Source: Bacillus massilinigeriensis
GTDB taxonomy: Bacteria; Bacillota; Bacilli; Bacillales; Cytobacillaceae
NCBI RefSeq assembly: GCF_900117315.1
Contig: NZ_LT630337.1
Location: forward strand, 1,518,409-1,582,408
DNA length: 64,000 nt
Reading direction: 5' to 3'
Shown here piece by piece: positions 45,655 through 55,074 of this stretch. The notes under the pieces were generated by a model. It was not told where the DNA came from. It ran no database searches and was given only the letters and a program-made list of their open reading frames with translations. Made by a program: the position numbers and the translations under genes. Every line of letters begins with the position of its first letter. Within the stretch, counting starts at the first letter, position 1.

Positions 45655-46617
45655 TTATTTTATTCCTTCTTGAACTTCTTTTACCATCTCTGCTACAGAT
45701 ATTAACCCACCACCCGATAAATACCAATAATTTGGATTAAGATAATAAATTTGACCATTTTTATACGCATTTGTTTTCTTCACTAAGTCATTTTCAATAA
45801 CTTCTTTTGCACTTGCGCCATTTTCTCCTTGACTTACAACAGCATCACGATCGACAACATAGAGAATATCTGGATTCTTTTCAACGATAAATTCAACGGA
45901 AATCTTTGTTCCATGAACAGCAGCAGCATCTAGTTCTTCAGTTACAGGTTTAACTCCCAAAACATCATGAATGATTCCAAATCTTGAGCCTGGGCCATAA
46001 GCAGAAATTTTCCCACCTGTTACAAGGGTAATTAAAGCTTTGCTTTCAGTTTCAGATACATGCTCCTTTAAACTATTAATAGAGTTTTCAATAGCAGTTA
46101 ACTCCTTACTTGCTTCAGTTTTCTTCCCAAAAATTTCTGCAATAATATTTACATTTGATTTAAATGATTCAAGATATTTCTTAGTGTCAACACCCAGATA
46201 GATGGTTGGTGCAATTTCAGCAAATTGATCATATGAATCTTGTTGTCTCCCAGAAATGATAATTAAATTTGGTTCCATTTCTTTAATTGCTTCAAAATCA
46301 GGCTCCATTAATCCCCCAGCATTTTTGTATTTATCATCTTTGTATTTATCTAAATAGGCTGGTAGATTTTGTTTTGGTACACCTGTTACTTCAACTCCAA
46401 GCTTATCTAATGTATCTAATGCTCCAAAGTCAAATACAACAACCTTCTCTGGATTTTTTTCTACTTCTGTCTCACCAAGTTGGTGTTTAACAGTTATGAC
46501 TTCTTTACCTTTTTTCTTTTCTGAGTCTCCTGTGCTTGATTGACTACTTGAACCACAGGCAGCGGTAAATATAGCCACTACTGCAATAAGAATCATTAAG
46601 GATAATTTCCTTTTCAT
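45655..46617 (-). CDS. yclQ: Siderophore-binding lipoprotein (petrobactin type)
   Basis: A 320-residue class III substrate-binding protein. The lipobox TAAC with Cys21 (residues 18-21) anchors it to the membrane. The fold has two lobes joined by a long helix, with KVVVFDFGALDTLDKLG and the FeuA/FatB-like NLIIISGRQQDSYDQFAEIA. Length (about 317 in B. subtilis) and gene order match YclQ, which binds petrobactin. It is separated from yclP by 193 bases that hold a hairpin. Ligand is by homology only. Confidence 0.88.
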   Translation of the reverse strand: MKRKLSLMILIAVVAIFTAACGSSSQSSTGDSEKKKGKEVITVKHQLGETEVEKNPEKVVVFDFGALDTLDKLGVEVTGVPKQNLPAYLDKYKDDKYKNAGGLMEPDFEAIKEMEPNLIIISGRQQDSYDQFAEIAPTIYLGVDTKKYLESFKSNVNIIAEIFGKKTEASKELTAIENSINSLKEHVSETESKALITLVTGGKISAYGPGSRFGIIHDVLGVKPVTEELDAAAVHGTKISVEFIVEKNPDILYVVDRDAVVSQGENGASAKEVIENDLVKKTNAYKNGQIYYLNPNYWYLSGGGLISVAEMVKEVQEGIK

Positions 46618-46689
46618 TTCTACACCTCATTAAAATATTTTTTATATAAAGTTATTTTTGGATGTCCTTTTTGAATTAACCTTGAAGCA

Positions 46690-46742
46690 TTAAAAGTGAA
46701 AATGAGAATATTTTATCGGGCCCACTCATTTTATACTTTTAA
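46690..46742 (-). promoter_or_regulatory. Hairpin in the yclP-yclQ gap
   Basis: TTAAAAGT-GAAAATGAG (46690-46706) pairs with CTCATTTTATACTTTTAA (46725-46742) apart from one bulge, with an 18-base loop. It could be an attenuator or an RNA-processing site that sets the higher level of binding protein over transporter. Inference. Confidence 0.4.
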
Positions 46743-46810
46743 GCTGCCATTCTTACTTATGCTCAAATTTAGACTCCTAAATAACTTCTTACAAAGGAAA
46801 TAGATATGAA

Positions 46811-47569
46811 TTATGCATAATATACACATATTTTGTTCTCATTGAAATTCTCAATAGCAATATCCATATCATAAATATTTTTCAGTACGGAGTGGCTGAT
46901 TATTTCTTCTGTCGGACCTTCATGTATGACCTTACCATTCTTTAAGGCAACTATATAATCGGAATAACAGGAAGCAAAATTTATGTCATGAATGACGATG
47001 ATGACGGTTTTACCTAATTCATCTGTTAATCTTCTTAACACCTTCATAATTTGAACAGAATGCTTCATATCCAGGTTATTTAGTGGTTCATCTAGTAATA
47101 TATAATCTGTATTTTGTGCGATGGTCATGGCAATATATGCTCTTTGCTGTTGGCCTCCACTTAATTGGTCCAAATATTTATGTTGAATCTCCCTAAGTTC
47201 CATATAATCAATTGCCTGTTCCACATATCTTATGTCTTCTTTCATGAGCCTCCCCTGTGAATAAGGAAAGCGACCGAAAGAAACTAATTCGCGAACCGTC
47301 AATCTGACATTTAAATGATTAGACTGCTTTAGAATGGAAATTTTTTTCGCTAGTTCATTACTTTTACATTGACCAATTTCCATACCATCGATATAAATCT
47401 CCCCTGAATCCTTTTGAATTAGGCGACTGATCATTGATAATAATGTGCTCTTTCCAGCACCGTTTGGTCCAATAAAAGATGTGATGTTTCCTTTATTAAT
47501 TTGTAATGAAACATTTTCAATGACATTTTTATTCCCATATTTTTTCGTAACATTTCTCACATTTACCAT
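46811..47569 (-). CDS. yclP: Siderophore ABC transporter ATPase
   Basis: A 252-residue ATP-binding subunit (same length as B. subtilis YclP as I recall). Walker A GPNGAGKST near residue 34, signature LSGGQQQR near 137 and Walker B YILLDEP near 155 are intact. It powers petrobactin-iron import with the two permeases upstream. The ATG overlaps the end of the upstream permease gene by 7 bases. Fur-regulated as part of the operon. Confidence 0.93.
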   Translation of the reverse strand: MVNVRNVTKKYGNKNVIENVSLQINKGNITSFIGPNGAGKSTLLSMISRLIQKDSGEIYIDGMEIGQCKSNELAKKISILKQSNHLNVRLTVRELVSFGRFPYSQGRLMKEDIRYVEQAIDYMELREIQHKYLDQLSGGQQQRAYIAMTIAQNTDYILLDEPLNNLDMKHSVQIMKVLRRLTDELGKTVIIVIHDINFASCYSDYIVALKNGKVIHEGPTEEIISHSVLKNIYDMDIAIENFNENKICVYYA

Positions 47570-48513
47570 TGCTTACTCTCCTTTAATAGAAGGTAGATGA
47601 AGTACACTCCACCAATGAAATTTATGATTACACTCAAGGTTGTCGAAAATGTAAACACTCTCTCAACGATTAACTGACCACCTACTAAAGCAATGACAGC
47701 AATGAATATGGAACTAGTAATTATGTAGGAATGTTTATATGTTTTCATAAATTGATAGCTGATGTTGACAACCAATAATCCTAAAAATGTAATAGGACCG
47801 ACTAATGCAGTAGCAATTGAGATGAATATTGATACGAGAATTAATAATTGTTTAACCACAAGATCATAGTTCACTCCAAGGTTAATCGCTTGATCTCTAC
47901 CAAGTGAAAGTACATCGAGAAATTTTATTTTTCTAATGAAGTAAATTACCACTATTAATATTGTTATGATTGAAACAAAAAGGAGATCAACATTCACATT
48001 ATTAAAGCTTGCAAACATCCTATCCTGAATTACGAGAAATTCGTTTGGATCAATGATAACCTGCATAAAGGAGGAGAAGCTTTCGAATAGTGTCCCCATA
48101 ATAAAGCCTACAAGGAGAAGAAAGTATATATTTTGCCCTTCCCTTTTAAACAAGATTTTATAAAGTAGGCCTGCAAATAATATCATAGCTCCGACAGATA
48201 TCAAGAAGTTCGCATTTTTATTCGCAATTATTAGATTATTTGATCCGAATATGAATATTAGAATGGTTTGGATTAACATATAGAGAGAATCTAAGCCAAT
48301 GATACTCGGTGTCAATATTCTGTTATTTGTTATGGTTTGAAAAACAACGGTTGCAAAAGCAATACATCCTCCAGTTAGAACAATGGCCAATATTTTATAT
48401 GTACGCTTCGTTAGTGCGTATTCCCAATAGTCCCCTAATTCTGTAAATAAAAAGAGGGAAATCAGCACAATACTTACAAGGAACAACACTACTAATTTTG
48501 TTTTTTTATGCAT
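47563..48513 (-). CDS. yclO: Siderophore ABC transporter permease
   Basis: A 316-residue FecCD-family permease with nine to ten helices (first at about 7-27). The late block TALVGPITFLGLLVVNISYQ is the family's coupling region. The start chosen (MHKKTKLVV) has AGGAG 8 bases upstream. It overlaps the end of the yclN gene by 8 bases, so the two are coupled. A longer reading frame upstream lacks a ribosome site. The partner subunit is the product of the gene before. Confidence 0.9.
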   Translation of the reverse strand: MHKKTKLVVLFLVSIVLISLFLFTELGDYWEYALTKRTYKILAIVLTGGCIAFATVVFQTITNNRILTPSIIGLDSLYMLIQTILIFIFGSNNLIIANKNANFLISVGAMILFAGLLYKILFKREGQNIYFLLLVGFIMGTLFESFSSFMQVIIDPNEFLVIQDRMFASFNNVNVDLLFVSIITILIVVIYFIRKIKFLDVLSLGRDQAINLGVNYDLVVKQLLILVSIFISIATALVGPITFLGLLVVNISYQFMKTYKHSYIITSSIFIAVIALVGGQLIVERVFTFSTTLSVIINFIGGVYFIYLLLKESKQW

Positions 48514-49456
48514 TTGCTTTGCTCCTAAATAATAAGTAAAGAAAGAACCCACTACCAATTACCCCTACTGTTAAACCAATAGGTATTTCATATGGAAAGA
48601 TAATGATCCTCCCCAATATGTCACAAAAAAGCAAGAACACTGCTCCTAGGAGGGCTGTATGGGGTAGATTTTTCTTTAAATTATCTCCTTGATAGATGGA
48701 AACCATGTTCGGTACAACTAATCCTAGAAAGGGGATTGCCCCAACTGTTAATAAGACAACGGTTGTAGAAATCGCAACAATTACAAGTCCAAGATTGACA
48801 ACAAACTTATAATTTAGTCCTAGATTAATAGCAAATTCTTCACCCATTCCAGCAACTGTAAACTTATTGGCAAATAGATAAGATAAAATCATTAATGGGA
48901 TGCTGATATAAATCATTTCATATCTTCCAGACATAACCATGGAAAAATCACCATGGAGCCATGATGAGATACTTTGAATTAAATCATGCTTATAAGCAAA
49001 AAAGGTGGTGATTGAATGAATAATACTTCCAAACATCAACCCTACAAGAGGGATAAAAACAGCATCCTTATATTTGATTTTTTCTAAAAGCCTCATAAAT
49101 AAGAACGTACCTGCAAGTGAAAAGATCGTGGATACAATCAACTTTTCCATCATTGTTGCCGAGGAGAAAAGAATCAAAGAAACAAGAATACCTAGTCTGG
49201 CTGAGTCTATTGTTCCTGAAGTTGTTGGTGAAACAAACTTATTTCGACTTAGCTGCTGCATAATTAGTCCACATACACTCATGGTTACGCCAGAAATGAT
49301 GATAGACATTAAGCGCGGAATTCTAGTCATTGCTAATATTTGTAGTTGTTCTTCATTTAAGTGAAAAAGGTCATTGAAAGAAATATCAGATACACCGATA
49401 AAAATAGAACTGATGGAAAGAACAATTAATATAAGGAATAAATATGTTTTTCTCAT
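48506..49456 (-). CDS. yclN: Siderophore ABC transporter permease
   Basis: A 316-residue FecCD-family permease, same length as B. subtilis YclN as I recall. About nine helices are predicted. MTRIPRLMSIIISGVTMSVC near residue 43 and VGAIPFLGLVVPNMVSIYQ near 240 are the family blocks. First gene of the yclNOPQ operon. Two Fur boxes (49520-49534 and 49586-49600) lie just upstream. Needs yclO, yclP and yclQ for function. Confidence 0.92.
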   Translation of the reverse strand: MRKTYLFLILIVLSISSIFIGVSDISFNDLFHLNEEQLQILAMTRIPRLMSIIISGVTMSVCGLIMQQLSRNKFVSPTTSGTIDSARLGILVSLILFSSATMMEKLIVSTIFSLAGTFLFMRLLEKIKYKDAVFIPLVGLMFGSIIHSITTFFAYKHDLIQSISSWLHGDFSMVMSGRYEMIYISIPLMILSYLFANKFTVAGMGEEFAINLGLNYKFVVNLGLVIVAISTTVVLLTVGAIPFLGLVVPNMVSIYQGDNLKKNLPHTALLGAVFLLFCDILGRIIIFPYEIPIGLTVGVIGSGFFLYLLFRSKANA

Positions 49457-49519
49457 GACTAACCATGCCGCCCTTTAACGCTTGAATTTAATGTAAATTT
49501 TTGGTTTCTTAATTAACAA

Positions 49520-49600
49520 TGAGAATCATTATCAATTCTATTGGTTATATTTTATCATCTTACAACTTATTGTCAATGTTATCATTGAAATTAATTATCA
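49520..49600 (-). promoter_or_regulatory. Two Fur boxes before yclN
   Basis: TGAGAATCATTATCA (49520-49534) differs at one position from the classic Fur box TGATAATnATTATCA, and TGAAATTAATTATCA (49586-49600) at two. They sit about 65 and 130 bases before yclN. They predict repression of the operon by Fur when iron is plentiful. Confidence 0.85.
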
Positions 49601-49631
49601 TTATCACGTTATCCAACTTCTTTTTCATTCA

Positions 49632-49672
49632 AAAAAACAGACTCTAGACATTTCCGTCTGAGCCTGTTTTTT
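49632..49672 (-). terminator. Terminator of the GGDEF gene
   Basis: AAAAAACAG-ACT-CTAGAC (49632-49650) pairs with GTCTG-AGC-CTGTTTTTT (49656-49672). The right arm overlaps the stop codon. The run of T on the minus strand follows. Confidence 0.7.
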
Positions 49673-51179
49673 ATGTTAAAACTACTTGATTATTATAAAA
49701 ATATACTTGGTTTCTTCCCCTAGATTTTCCACAATATAATGCTTCGTCTGATTGTTTAATTAAATCATCTGTCCTACTATCCGTTGATGGAATCATGGTA
49801 GCGACTCCTATACTTACTGTCACAACATTTTTTGTTTTCGATAAAGTGTGCTCTATAGCTAAACCTTCAATTTCTCTTCGTATCTTTTCTGCAAATAATA
49901 GTGCGATTTCCTTAGTTGTATTTGGAAGAATAATAGAAAACTCCTCACCACCATATCGAGCAACTGTGTATTCATAGATACTTGCAATTTCATCTAATTT
50001 CTTCGCAACTTTCCTTAAACATTCATCCCCACCTGTATGACCATATGTGTCATTATAGTCCTTAAAGTGATCAATATCTAAAAGAATAAGGGAAAGAGGT
50101 TGAACATTTAACGAATGGTCCCATTCCTTTTCAAGCTTATAATCAAAATATCGACGATTTGATATTTCTGTTAATCCATCAACATTAGAAAGAATCTTCA
50201 TTTTCCGGACAGCCTCTTTTCTCTCTGTCACATCAGTCCTAACAGAAACATATTGATAGATTTTTCCATCCATTATAAAGGGAACGATGGTCGAATCAAA
50301 CCATTTATACTGTCCTTTTTTTGAGATATTCCTTATTTCACCTCTCCATATTTTTCCTGACCCAATGGTCTCCCAGAGATCTTTAAAGAAGGAATTTGTA
50401 TGATATCCGCTATTGATTATTTTATGGGTGGTTCCAATCAATTCCTCGCGTGAAAACCCTGATATTTCAACAAATTTATCGTTTACATAGGTTATTATCC
50501 CATTGGGATCCGTAATGCTTACAATCGAGGCTTCTTCTAAGGCAATTTTCAAGTCTTGTAATTCTTCTAGACTTTCTTTTATCTGCTTCTGAAGATTGGA
50601 TGTATGTTTAATATAATTAATTAGCTTAAAAATGATATAGCCACTTACAATAGATAGAAACCAAAAGGATATAAGAGTATTAGTTAAGATCTGCATGTTT
50701 TTAACTAAAAATGTGTACACCACTGTTATTGATAGAACACAATATAAGTTCATATAAATCCAATTATTTTTCTTCCAATAGAGAACGATGAGTCCACTAA
50801 TTATCCCCATATTAATTGCATTCAATGCCCCAATGTATGAATGAATGGTAAAACCATCAAAAAGAAGCAAACGATTAATAGCAATTATTATTCCAGTAAT
50901 AATACTTGCTAGTAACCCTCCAAAGCTGGCACTCATGATGATGGAAAGATGTCTCAAATCAACAAGTAGCCCATCATCCACATTTATTCCATAAAACATG
51001 ATAAATGTACCGAATGCTCCAAATAAAATGCCAGCTAACATTTTTTCTATGGGACTAAGAGTCATTTTCTTTTTAGTAATTGTACCAGTCTTTTCATTAA
51101 CTATTATCCAAATAAAAAAAATGCTGGAAACAAAAATTGCAAGATTAAGCGTTAAATCTTTGAACAATTCTAATTGCAT
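49671..51179 (-). CDS. Membrane diguanylate cyclase with PAS and GGDEF domains
   Basis: A 502-residue membrane signalling enzyme. Five to six helices (about residues 1-195) form a 5TM-type sensor of the 5TMR-LYT kind. A PAS domain (about 215-330) starts IVSITDPNGIITYVNDKF. The GGDEF domain (about 340-500) has an intact active site, RYGGEEFSIILP, so it should make cyclic di-GMP. The upstream I-site pattern RxxD is not evident, so product inhibition may be weak. AAGGTGG is 7 bases before the ATG chosen. Possible partner: the PilZ protein at 6.5 kb. Confidence 0.9.
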   Translation of the reverse strand: MQLELFKDLTLNLAIFVSSIFFIWIIVNEKTGTITKKKMTLSPIEKMLAGILFGAFGTFIMFYGINVDDGLLVDLRHLSIIMSASFGGLLASIITGIIIAINRLLLFDGFTIHSYIGALNAINMGIISGLIVLYWKKNNWIYMNLYCVLSITVVYTFLVKNMQILTNTLISFWFLSIVSGYIIFKLINYIKHTSNLQKQIKESLEELQDLKIALEEASIVSITDPNGIITYVNDKFVEISGFSREELIGTTHKIINSGYHTNSFFKDLWETIGSGKIWRGEIRNISKKGQYKWFDSTIVPFIMDGKIYQYVSVRTDVTERKEAVRKMKILSNVDGLTEISNRRYFDYKLEKEWDHSLNVQPLSLILLDIDHFKDYNDTYGHTGGDECLRKVAKKLDEIASIYEYTVARYGGEEFSIILPNTTKEIALLFAEKIRREIEGLAIEHTLSKTKNVVTVSIGVATMIPSTDSRTDDLIKQSDEALYCGKSRGRNQVYFYNNQVVLT

Positions 51180-51496
51180 ATTTTTTCCACCTTGATGAAA
51201 GTAATAAATCAAAAACCATCATATCACATTTTATATATTAGAATAATATTTTTTAACTGGTAGTTCTGTCTATATCATGGCAAAATATTACTTTTCAGCT
51301 TCAAACCAAGCTAAGATTTAGTCAAATATCATTATAGGGTAATCATGGAATTTTGATAAATTAGTTGAAACGCTTAGTACAACCTCCTTTATGGACACGT
51401 ATAAATACAGTACATATGAAATATGAAGACATAATAAGGAGGAGATGTTTATTTTTATCATAAAAGATAACGTCATCTTAAAGAGAGGTGAAAAGT

Positions 51497-52852
51497 ATGA
51501 GTTATTTCACCATCTATTTCACAGTCCTCTCTTTTCTATTAACATTGGTTCTCATTTTTTGGAGACCAAGGGGATTAAACGAAGCTATTGCCGCAACAAT
51601 AGGGGCCATCCTAATACTTTTAAGTGGAAGTGTTACAGTTATTGATCTAATTGATATATCTGAAAAAGTAACAGATGCAGCCATTACAATCATTGCAACT
51701 ATGGTGATGGCAATAGCATTGGAAAGCTTTGGATTTTTCCACTGGATTGCTGCCCAATTATTTGAAAAATCAAAGGGATCCGGAATTAGGCTCTTCTGGT
51801 TAATAAACCTTTTATGCTTTTTAATGACTTTATTCTTTAACAATGATGGGAGTATTTTAATTACAACACCCATACTATTGTTATTATTTAACATTTTAGG
51901 TTTAAAAAAACATCAACAGCTTCCCTATTTGCTAAGTGGAGCGTTAATTGCTACTGCTTCAAGCGCCCCTATAGGGGTTAGTAATATTGTTAATTTGATA
52001 TCACTTAAAATAATAGGCTTAGACCTTTACCTGTATACTGCCATGCTAATCGTACCAGGAATCCTTGGATTGATTTTTCTCTCTACGTTTCTTTTCTTCA
52101 TTTTCTATAAGGAATTGCCAAAGGAATTACCGAAACTACCAAGTAATTTCAATTTCCTTCATCCGACGAGATTTCATCCCCTACAGCAGCCTACACGAAA
52201 ACAATTACCTAAACAACAAACCAACTTGATGATTTATGTCTTAATATTCGTATTAATCATGCGCCTAAGCCTATTCATAGCATCCTATTTTGGCATCCCG
52301 GTTTCCATTTTTGCTGTTACAGGTTCCGTCGTTATATTGGCATGGAGATGGTTCCATTTAAAGATTGCTCCAGCTGATCTCATCAGAAAAGCACCATGGG
52401 ATATTTTAGTTTTTGCTTTTAACATGTATGTAATCATATACGGACTGCATAATATTGGCTTAACGGATATGTTGATTAAGTTTTTAGAACCAATTGTAAC
52501 TAGTGGCCTATTTCATGCATCTTTTTCCATGGGCACTATTCTAACGATTCTCTCTAACATCTTTAATAATCATCCAGCGTTAATGATTGGGACTTTGACT
52601 CTTACTGAAATGGGATTAGATTCCATAACGATGAAAACAATTTACCTTTCAAATATTATTGGAAGTGATATTGGAGCGCTCATTTTACCTATAGGAACCC
52701 TCGCAACTTTGATTTGGATGCAAATATTAAGAAGAAATCGAGTAAAAATCTCTTGGAAATATTATTTAAGGGTAACACTAATCGCCATTCCACTTACTGT
52801 TCTATTCACCCTTATCTGTTTATATTATTGGATTAGCTGGTTCTTTGTCTAA
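51497..52852 (+). CDS. Arsenite/SLC13-type efflux transporter, ArsB-like
   Basis: A 451-residue membrane transporter with eleven to twelve helices. Family blocks LFFNNDGSILITTPILLLLF, SSAPIGVSNIVNLISLKIIG and LSNIFNNHPALMIG mark the ArsB/NhaD group. In B. subtilis YdfA is a close relative. No arsR, arsC or acr gene is adjacent, and no ArsR-type operator is obvious, so the arsenite role is by family only. The ATG has AGAGGTG 6 bases upstream. A GTG three codons earlier overlaps that box. Confidence 0.8.
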   Translation: MSYFTIYFTVLSFLLTLVLIFWRPRGLNEAIAATIGAILILLSGSVTVIDLIDISEKVTDAAITIIATMVMAIALESFGFFHWIAAQLFEKSKGSGIRLFWLINLLCFLMTLFFNNDGSILITTPILLLLFNILGLKKHQQLPYLLSGALIATASSAPIGVSNIVNLISLKIIGLDLYLYTAMLIVPGILGLIFLSTFLFFIFYKELPKELPKLPSNFNFLHPTRFHPLQQPTRKQLPKQQTNLMIYVLIFVLIMRLSLFIASYFGIPVSIFAVTGSVVILAWRWFHLKIAPADLIRKAPWDILVFAFNMYVIIYGLHNIGLTDMLIKFLEPIVTSGLFHASFSMGTILTILSNIFNNHPALMIGTLTLTEMGLDSITMKTIYLSNIIGSDIGALILPIGTLATLIWMQILRRNRVKISWKYYLRVTLIAIPLTVLFTLICLYYWISWFFV

Positions 52853-52875
52853 TATGAAAAGGTGACCAACAGAAT

Positions 52876-52938
52876 AGGAGAATTTTCTATCCCAATTAGC
52901 TTTTTACACAATAATTGGTGAAGAGAATTCTCCTTTTA
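52876..52938. terminator. Terminator between the arsB-type gene and the DUF2642 gene
   Basis: AGGAGAATT (52876-52884) pairs with AATTCTCCT (52926-52934), with a second inner stem (CCAATTAG/..AATTGG). T-run follows on the plus strand. Confidence 0.75.
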
Positions 52939-52956
52939 CCCATGGTTCAACCTTTT

Positions 52957-53631
52957 TTAAGGAAAGTTTACCGTCTTTAAATGCAGTAGCTTCCAATATA
53001 CAGTTTGACCGTCTGCAAGGACAAGCTCCACAATATTATTCGATACATTTTTCATTAATCCAACTTTATCAGGATTATCTCCAAGATCAAATACAATTAA
53101 TTGATTTTTATATTTTTTCAACTCATCTTCAAAGGAACGTGCTAAAGGAAGTGTAGATGGAACAATTGGTAATTCTTCTGTATTTAAAGTATATGGAGTT
53201 AATTGATTGAAATATGGTGTTAACCATTTTAAATGTTGCATGGATATCAACACTCTTTTATATACTGGAGAATAAAAGACTACATAGTCATTTAAGACAC
53301 TGGTAATATATCCGTGGATGGAGCGATTACCCGTGACAAAAATCTCGATAAATTGACCCTTTGCATTCATTAAGATTTTTCGATAGGATATCGATTCCTT
53401 TTCAAATTGAAGTGGTACTGCTTCTGGTGGCTTTTCGTTGATTTCTTTTATAATCTTTTCTTTAATGTTATGAAGATGCAGAAATGGGATGTACAGAAAT
53501 TTCTGACCGTCATATAGAACCAGGATGTCTAAACCAATATCGATTAAGATTCCTGTAAAATAGGTCCGACCAGATATCTCCACTTCTACTTCCTTACCGA
53601 GAAAACTTGCAATACCCTGGACTTCACCCAT
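52957..53631 (-). CDS. DUF2642-domain protein, CotB-related
   Basis: A 224-residue protein with three repeats of a small beta domain of the DUF2642 type: EVEVEISGRTYFTGILIDIG, then IEIFVTGNRSIHGYITSVLN and LIVFDLGDNPDKVGLMKNVS. Each ends in a LHLK-type motif like the HHVKSI motif of CotB. It lies directly downstream of cotB on the same strand. It is therefore likely a second, shorter CotB-family spore-coat protein. It has no Ser-rich tail. AAGGGAGG is 6 bases before the ATG. Confidence 0.75.
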   Translation of the reverse strand: MGEVQGIASFLGKEVEVEISGRTYFTGILIDIGLDILVLYDGQKFLYIPFLHLHNIKEKIIKEINEKPPEAVPLQFEKESISYRKILMNAKGQFIEIFVTGNRSIHGYITSVLNDYVVFYSPVYKRVLISMQHLKWLTPYFNQLTPYTLNTEELPIVPSTLPLARSFEDELKKYKNQLIVFDLGDNPDKVGLMKNVSNNIVELVLADGQTVYWKLLHLKTVNFP

Positions 53632-53724
53632 CGTAAGCCTCCCTTCTTGACAAAAATGGTGCACCAGCGAAGACTAATGCACCATTTGAGGTAGAATTTA
53701 TATTGAGCTAAATTCATTTATGCT

Positions 53725-54735
53725 TTAGCTTCTGCCTTTCCAAACATAATCAATTGTTTTTACTACATGCTCACGGCTTGATGAGCGGCTACGGCGGGAT
53801 GACTTTTTAGAGGAATCTTCATTTTTATTTGAAGATGAATCTTTATTTTGATTTTCCTGTGAATTTTCTTGTTGATTATTTTGATTGGATTGCTCACTGC
53901 TATTATTATTGTTATTTTGTTTTAATGATCCCTTTGGTCCAGCACTGATACTCCTAATATGGTAAGGGTGAATTCTCAAAACCTCTTGATTGCTTACAAG
54001 TGTATAATGTCCACCAGCGTTTTCAACAAGAACTCCTTCCATTGCTTCTGGGCCACCCCTGTTGATGGATACCCACTTATGTGTCATATTTCTAAATACA
54101 TCATGGAAATCGGTACCTACATGGTATTCTGGATAAGTGACAACATATTGCTGATTCATGTTTCCGTTGTTATTGTTATTATTATTTTGATATTTACAAA
54201 TGCTTTTTACATGATGAATATTGTAATATACAATTCCATCATCTTCTGTATAAAGTACTAGAAAGTCCCCAGCTACTGTTAAGAGAGTACCATTTTTTGA
54301 TTCAGGCCCACCTTGATTAATCTGAATAGGAACATTGACTAACTGTGTCATTAATCCGAGGAAATTATCTGCCTGTAAAAAATCTACCTCTTCATTGATT
54401 GTTTGAGTAATTTGCATAGAGTTAGATTTGGAATCCTCGCTTATACTTTTTACATGCTGAGCTTGATAATATACAACCGTGTTTTGATTATTCTGATTTT
54501 GATTATTGTTATTGTTATTGTTGTTATTGTTGTTATTGTTATTATTATTGTTGTTATTTTGTGCATATAGGGTTACGTAATCTGACTGAACATCTAACAG
54601 CATCCCCGTTTTTGACTCAGGACCTCCTCGATAAATCGTCACCATTTTTCCTTTCAGCGATTCTAGGAAAGAATGGAAAGAACTTGTGAGATCGTTATTG
54701 GAGTGCTTATTTTCTTGCACATTTTGACTGTTCAT
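53725..54735 (-). CDS. cotB: Spore coat protein B
   Basis: A 336-residue spore-coat protein. Three DUF2642 repeats carry the family hallmark RGGPESK/QGGPESK/RGGPEA (MVTIYRGGPESKTGML, PIQINQGGPESKNGTL, VSINRGGPEAMEGVL). A tail of SR/SSK-type composition ends in HVVKTIDYVWKG. An Asn tract of 19 codons and several shorter ones interrupt the domains. In B. subtilis CotB is an outer-coat protein whose tail is phosphorylated by CotH with CotG present. AAGGAGG is 6 bases before the ATG. Late mother-cell expression is expected. Confidence 0.93.
   Translation of the reverse strand: MNSQNVQENKHSNNDLTSSFHSFLESLKGKMVTIYRGGPESKTGMLLDVQSDYVTLYAQNNNNNNNNNNNNNNNNNNNQNQNNQNTVVYYQAQHVKSISEDSKSNSMQITQTINEEVDFLQADNFLGLMTQLVNVPIQINQGGPESKNGTLLTVAGDFLVLYTEDDGIVYYNIHHVKSICKYQNNNNNNNGNMNQQYVVTYPEYHVGTDFHDVFRNMTHKWVSINRGGPEAMEGVLVENAGGHYTLVSNQEVLRIHPYHIRSISAGPKGSLKQNNNNNSSEQSNQNNQQENSQENQNKDSSSNKNEDSSKKSSRRSRSSSREHVVKTIDYVWKGRS
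54502..54558 (-). repeat. AAC/AAT microsatellite encoding poly-Asn in cotB
   Basis: Nineteen consecutive Asn codons (mixed AAT and AAC) in the first CotB repeat, with mixed Asn/Gln around it. Repeats of three bases keep the frame, so length can change without breaking the gene. Confidence 0.85.
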
Positions 54736-55074
54736 TAATATCCTCCTTTGTTTTGTTCTGCAATGTGACTTTAGCTTGGTGAATGAACTAAAATGAATCC
54801 GAATTCGCTCCTATTATTGAGTGATTATATATTCATAATTTCATGTATGATCACTTTATTCCTATTAGTCATTTTTCCTCACCGTACAGTCGCCTTTGCA
54901 TTTCATTTAACCATATAGGTTATATATACTGCATATATACGTATCACGGTTGCTAATTGACCTATAGCTATTGCCTATTTCTATAAAAATCAACTGTAGC
55001 CTACTAGAAATGAATTCATTAACAAAAGGAAGGGAGAAAGTACGAAGAAGAAGGTAAATGAAGAGAGAGAGATT
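54736..55074. other. cotB leader / cotH downstream region
   Basis: A 339-base AT-rich stretch between the start of cotB and the end of cotH. It must contain the cotB promoter if cotB is not read from cotH. No gene seen. I could not fix a SigK promoter with confidence. Confidence 0.45.

Noticed and set aside
51445-51645. A 66-codon frame over the start of the arsB-type gene
   Set aside because: It overlaps the transporter in another frame and its ATG is only 2 bases after AGGAGG, too close for good initiation.
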